NCBI GenBank assembly: GCA_013397455.1
Contig: VYZB01000055.1
Location: forward strand, 1,189,308-1,253,307
Source of the DNA: Crotophaga sulcirostris
Taxonomy: Eukaryota; Chordata; Aves; Cuculiformes; Crotophagidae
Direction of reading: 5' to 3'
Length of the DNA stretch: 64,000 bases
In this document: positions 59,074 to 64,000 of the stretch, piece after piece
How the letters are laid out: the number at the start of each line of letters is the position of its first letter
Position numbering within the stretch: the stretch's first letter is position 1
Notes under the pieces: generated by a model
Told to the model about the DNA's origin: nothing
Seen by the model: the letters and a program-made list of their open reading frames with translations, nothing else
The model's database searches: none
Made by a program: the position numbers and the translations under genes

Positions 59074-59762
59074 ATAGAATCACAGAATGGTCTGGGTTAG
59101 AAGGGACCTTAAGTATCATCCAGTTCTGACCCCTCTGCCATAGGCAGGGACACCTCCCACTGGATCAGGGAGCTCAAAGCCTCATCCAACCTGGCCTTGA
59201 ACACCTCCAGGGATGGAGCAGCCACCACTGCTCTGGGCAACCTGGGCCAGTGTCTCATCACCCTCACAGGAAAACATTTCTTCCTAAGATCTAATCTAAA
59301 TCTCCTCTCTTTCATCTTAAAACCGTTAACCCTGTCCTTGTAAAAAATCCCTCTCTAGCATTCTTGTAGATCCCCTTTAAGTTCTGGAAGGCTGCTATAA
59401 GGTCTCTCGAGAGTCATGTTGAGCAAAATCCAGGTAGATGATGCCAGTTACTCTTCCTTTATCCACCAATTCTGTAACCCCATGGTAGAAGGCCACCAAA
59501 TTTGTCAGGCAGTGTTTGTCCTTAGTGAAGCCATGTTGGCTGTCACCAATCACTTCCTTATTTTCCATGTGCCTTAGCAGAGTTTCCAGGAGAATCTGCT
59601 CCATGATCTAGCCGGGCACAGAGGAGAGATTGGCTGGCCTGTAGTTTCCTTTTTCCCTTTTTAAAAATGGGGATTATGTTTCCCCTCTTCCAGTCAGTGG
59701 GAATTTCACCAAACTGCCCCGACTTCTCAGATATGATGGACAGTGGCTTAGCAACTCGGAAA
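59074..59762 (-). mobile_element. CR1 LINE, minus strand, internally deleted
   Basis: Read on the minus strand, 59762 to about 59404 is the front of the reverse transcriptase region, and 59403 to 59074 is the end of the coding region plus 3' UTR, ending in the reverse complement of atagaatcacagaatgg. The middle of the RT and the rest of ORF2 are missing, so the two parts are joined by a deletion near 59403. Confidence 0.9.
59395..59604 (-). pseudogene. CR1 reverse transcriptase fragment
   Basis: The minus-strand frame encodes [20 protein letters not shown], then [20 protein letters not shown] and a GIIYLDFA motif. This is the conserved QHGF/LTNL/YLDF region of a CR1-type reverse transcriptase. 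After YLDFA the frame runs out into deleted sequence, so there is no catalytic YADD box. It is a dead remnant inside the ABLIM1 3' UTR. Confidence 0.88.
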
Positions 59763-62170
59763 CTTACATCTCAGAAACATAATTGTTTTCAGTTTGATGG
59801 ATAGCTTTTCATTAAAGATGGTTTGTGATGCGTTGTGGGCATAACTGCAGTGTGCTGTGAAAGGTTAAACTAGGAAAACAAAGTTTCTTAATAGCTGTGT
59901 GGGACAAGATAGCTCTGTGGCTCCAGTAGTGCTTTTACTTTTGTCAAAACAGATGTCATCTCTCCTTACAAAATTCTCCAGTCCTAAGTCTGTGGGCCTA
60001 GCACTGAAGTGCTTGCTACTCTTTCCCTGTTGCAATTTGGAACTCCTTTCTCAGCCATACATTTCAGATGTTGTGCTGATCAGGGAAGGTCATTAGGAGT
60101 CTCTTTTGTACAAGTTTGTTACGCTGAAATTAGATACATTTGAAGTGAAACCCCTTTCTGCAAGCCATGCTTCTCCTGGTCAGGTAATCCTGGTGGATGG
60201 AGAAGGGTTAAGTTTTGGAAAGGAAGAGTGTTGACATAATCTTGATTCCCCAGTGTTTGCCAGGGTGGTATTTAGCAGACTTAGAAGAAAATGCAGGCAT
60301 GAGCCTGTGGTACCCATTTCTAACTGGGGGGAGTCAAGCCTGGAGCCCATAGATTATGAGCATCTACACTGAAACTAATGGTATGAAGCTGTTAGAAGTA
60401 GTGACAGAAAAATTAACTCCCAGAACAGTAAGAATATGAGCATCCTCTAAACTCATCTTGAAATGACTTATCTTGGCTTGACCTGACTTAGGAGGAGATC
60501 TTGGCATATTTGGGCCATAGCTTTATTGAGAAGAATAAAAGGAAAACGACCTTTCTCCCATTCCATGATTCATTGCTTTCCTTCAGAATGGAGGAGGATG
60601 CCCACATCCTCAAAGTTACCTGTGGCAGTAAAAAGTACCAGTCAATGATAATGACAAATGAAACAGGCAGGAAAAAAGAAAATTAGCAACTCTGTCCTGA
60701 AATGCCAGTCATCTTTCCATATCAGAGAGACTTTTAGGGCTTGATTCCCCAGCCCCCTTCCCTATTCACTTTGCGTCAGGTCATGGTCCAGTTTGTGCCC
60801 CAACAAATTTTTGGCCCTGTCAACACCCCTGCTAGAGTCCAACATAGACTTCAGGGTACGTTTTTACCCCATGGCTATGTAAAGAGAAGTTAGAGAGAGC
60901 TACTGAGCACAGTGATAGTAGTACGATGCGCCTTTCTCTTCTAATGTAGAAACACAATTATCACTGTGGGTTGCAGCACTGCTCTGTTTGATGAGTTTTG
61001 CCTTCTGATTCCTCACACACACCTTTTTTGTGTGTAATAAAATAAGAAAAAATATCTCTCACAATGCTAAGATACAGAGTTTTTAGTGAGACAACTCTGC
61101 TGGCAGGAACTACATGATGGCCACATTTGGCAGGGTAGTGAATAAGTATTAATTTTAATGTAAGCCTCAGTGCAGGAAGTGGGGATGTAATTGCCCATTA
61201 ATGTCGTTTGCCTGTATGCAAAATAAATTATTTGTTGCCCAAAGGGCTTCTAACAGGGAAACAGATTTCTGCTAATGATTTGCTAAAACATGCTTGTCTG
61301 TGTGAAGGGGTAATACATCCATGTGCATTGTGGTTGAGGTAAAAAGAGATGACTGAAGGCAAACTGTAACCTGTTTTGTAATGGTCCCCGCAGTTAGTCC
61401 AAGTGTTGCTCCCAGGACTTGCAGAGGTGAGACCTACAGGTTCTTTTTTGTAGGCATTAGAAAGGGAAGCATTTCAAGCAGCAGAAGCAGCTGTGGGAAT
61501 TCCAGCGGTGCCTTACCAGGCTGAGTCTCCGGCTCCCTTAGGCGCTTTGACAGGTCCCCCTGGACACTTGCCTGGGCTTTTGTCACTGAACACCTTTCAG
61601 AAAGCAATCCCTCCCCCCAGATGCAAACCCATTGAAATCGGTGGAGCTTCTCACTAACATCCACACGCTTTGGATGGGCTCTTTCTCGGCTGGCGAGACC
61701 AGGAAGGCCTCTGCCTGCTGAATCCTGCCCAAGCAGTGCGGCCTGGTCAGGCCTGGTTGTTGCTGACAACTCTTCCTGTAAGGGGGCCTTACAGCTGGGG
61801 GATTTTTTTTAAGCTTTGGAAACTGAAACTAATTTTTCAAAGGTATATTTTCCTTTAAATCAGTAGATTTTGGCAATAGGGAGTTTTTATTGTTTCGTTT
61901 TCCTTTTCTCCTCCCTCCACACATTACAAACCACCGTTTTGGGGAGGTGTCCCTGTGTTTTCCATTCATCTGTGAGACAGCTCTCTTTCTGAGTCTCTGT
62001 GAAAGTGAATCAATGTCTTGTCTGTACAGTAAGTCTGCTTGTATGCATAATGAAAAGTTGAGCTGGGTTGCTGTTCTGTACAATTAGTGTTTCCACTGTC
62101 ATACCGCAAACAGCACATATTGCACTCCTGTGCCACTGTAATCTGCATCACTGTTGTACTCAAGTCAATG

Positions 62171-62176
62171 AATAAA
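62171..62176 (+). promoter_or_regulatory. candidate distal polyadenylation signal AATAAA
   Basis: AATAAA lies in caatgaataaagtttggagc and is followed by a downstream T/GT-rich element at about 62215-62246. It is the strongest-looking signal downstream of the ABLIM1 stop codon. Confidence 0.6.
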
Positions 62177-62195
62177 GTTTGGAGCTTTATTCTTA

Positions 62196-64000
62196 ATTGC
62201 TGGGTTCATGTTGCCTCATTTATTTTTTGTTTGTTTTTTTTTTTCATCTTGCAGAGTTATGTCAAAGCAAAACAGGATGTGCTCTCGTGAAAGAGAGAGG
62301 TTGAGATATGAGAGACAGGAGCAAAACAGATGAACAGGTACACCGCTTCAGTCACGTTATCACAAGAGGTTTAAAAATGGACACAAGGCCTCCTGTAGCT
62401 AAGTCACCAGAAACAGACATTCATACAAACCACATAGGACTGTTAACTTTGTGTGGTCAGTTTGTGGTTTAAAAGGACCTGGGATCTCAGCAAGGTCAAC
62501 TAGGTCATGCTCTCACATCATCTTCACAGTCTAAATGGTGTTCTTTCTTTATCCTTGCAAGTTCAGCTACAATTTTTGTCCTCAAATTGAAAAGATATTC
62601 ATGTGTCTTAGTATTTAAAGTGGGGTATTTGCTTAATTACCTGAGTTATACCTGCCCAGCCCTGGTCTGGGTGTAGAAAGATAGAGGACAAGGCCATTGA
62701 AGGACATAGTGCTATAAAACACCTGTGAATATGCTGAATGCCCAAGACTGCAGCAGGCCACAGCCTGAGCAGAATTAAGCACACTGCACCTCAGAGGAAT
62801 CTGTAGCAGTTCTTGTCAGCACCTCAGAAGAAAGACATGTGAAGGCACTTCACTCATTATTACATACAGGTGGTCCCTGGAAAAGGAGGCCCTCATACAC
62901 AGCTCTCTAGATGACCTGCTGAACATCATCACTGAATTAATTTGGGCCTCCTGCAGTCATGGTAACTGGAGCCACCACAGCTGAAGCCTCATTAGGATTG
63001 GCCTCTGGGCTTGTTTGTTAAAGGAGGGACAGGGTGTGGTGGTGTTACTATTTGAAGTGAAGCCACTGGGGTTCAATCCTTGAAAAACCTCAAAGGGGGT
63101 AGGAAAGAATCCTGCTTCAGGCTGTTCATCATCTGAGCTGCAGCCCTCCATTCAGGGTCAGGAGCGATGCAGCACGCATTCTGCACAGCGTCCTTGAGCC
63201 TACAAAAAGCCCTTGCACCATCAAGATCTGTGCCCTCCAGGTAACATGTTCCCCTTCTTGTCTTCCACTCCTCAGCCCTCTGAGTCTCATCCCTGCCCTT
63301 GCCTTACCTTGCTACTCTACACAGGTTCTCTCTCACAATGAAGTCAGAGGTTCTCCCAGGGTTTTACTCCAATGTACTACGTTGCGTGTATCTAAGGACT
63401 CAGTCTTGGATGAGGTGAGGGGTCAGGTTCCTGCTTGGAGAGCAAGAGGTGGGGAATTCAACATGAAGTTATCCTTTAGCAAAATTCATATCTGCTCTAT
63501 TCACTTCTCAGGCCATGCCCAGATTTTTCTTGTGGTGTATTTGTGCTGGAGGTTGAATGAGAGAAGCTGTTCTATGGACAAATCCAGCACAGTGACCTGA
63601 TGGCAGTTAGATGTTTCCTTTCTTTGGTTGACTTACCCCAGAGGTTGCATTTTTGTTCTGTAGGTGGGACACAATCAAAATGGGATTCATTTATTACAGC
63701 TGCTGGAAATCTGACTCAGTGAAGGGCAGAAGCACCACTTCAGCAGAGTATTTAAACATAGGGATTTTGCTGTCTATATTCCTGCAGTGCCTAGCTGGAA
63801 GAGCCCTAATCCTGAGCTGGACAACTTGTACGTACAGGGTGGAGATGCCCCTTGCTTTGAACACTTAATGGCCCAATTTTCAACAGACCTGTAGGCCCAT
63901 GCACTTCAGTGGATTGGCACATGTGTTCCAGCATCCCTCATCTCTCCATTTCCTCATGTTTAGAGACATTTTCTGCCTGGCCTCTTCACAGCTGTCAGAC
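62196..64000. other. downstream flank, no gene recognised
   Basis: After the inferred ABLIM1 end there is unique sequence without family-like coding, repeats or a CpG island. The gene next to ABLIM1 on this side in human (AFAP1L2) is not seen and may lie further right. Confidence 0.6.

Larger units (their letters stand above)
55063..62195 (+). other. ABLIM1: ABLIM1 3' UTR (about 7.1 kb, end inferred)
   Basis: There is no further coding after the stop. AATAAA hexamers occur at 57538, 58774, 61036, 61222 and 62171. The last is followed within 30-80 nt by a GT/T-rich region (tcatttattttttgtttgt), the best-formed cleavage context, so the main end is placed near 62190-62195. A shorter form could end near 57560. 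It contains a TA/TG microsatellite, Pumilio-type motifs, an A21 tract and two opposing CR1 pieces. The end is inference; RNA evidence is not available here. Confidence 0.6.

Noticed and set aside
59109..59315. 68-codon minus-strand frame (KERRFRLDLRKKCFPVRVMR)
   Set aside because: It is the translated 3' end of the CR1 copy, not a host gene.

Overview
The window is vertebrate genomic DNA, most probably from a bird. Small coding exons are separated by kilobase-scale introns, and the interspersed repeats are dominated by CR1 LINE copies. Several plus-strand copies end in the ATTCTATGATTCTATGA-type tail typical of avian CR1. A few MIR/CORE-SINE-like remnants are also visible. The species cannot be fixed from sequence alone. 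There are no bacterial or viral genes. Nearly all open frames in the window are chance frames in introns or read-throughs of exons.

The window holds one gene on the plus strand: the 3' part of ABLIM1 (actin-binding LIM protein 1, limatin). Eighteen coding exons can be joined in frame from 10139 to the stop codon at 55060-55062, giving 518 residues when all are included. They encode the second half of the fourth LIM domain, the serine/proline-rich linker (ABLIM/dematin anchor region), an acidic/basic helical stretch, and a complete C-terminal villin headpiece ending in KKKAKLF. The first three LIM domains and the start of LIM4 must lie to the left of the window.

Layout: 1-10138, a long intron with CR1 copies and a weak CpG-rich, TATA-containing candidate promoter at about 1100-1545. 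10139-14922, LIM4 exons. 14923-23577, an 8.7-kb intron with a candidate unlisted 63-nt cassette exon at 17182-17244. 23578-30850, linker exons. 30851-44902, a run of symmetric, alternatively usable exons. 47006-50682, a tight exon cluster with an 8-nt microexon and a GC-AG intron. 53649-55062, headpiece exons. 55063 to about 62195, a long 3' UTR with several AATAAA signals, Pumilio-type motifs, a microsatellite and two opposing CR1 copies. 62196-64000, downstream flank with no recognised gene. In human the neighbour on this side is AFAP1L2; it is not visible here.

The most notable points are splicing architecture (8-nt microexon, GC donor, tandem acceptors, candidate cassette exon, repeated exon module) and a 145-bp inverted repeat at 11455-11600 / 12262-12407. 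All calls come from reading the sequence by eye. Splice sites were placed by consensus plus reading-frame continuity against remembered ABLIM1/dematin family protein structure; no alignment was run.
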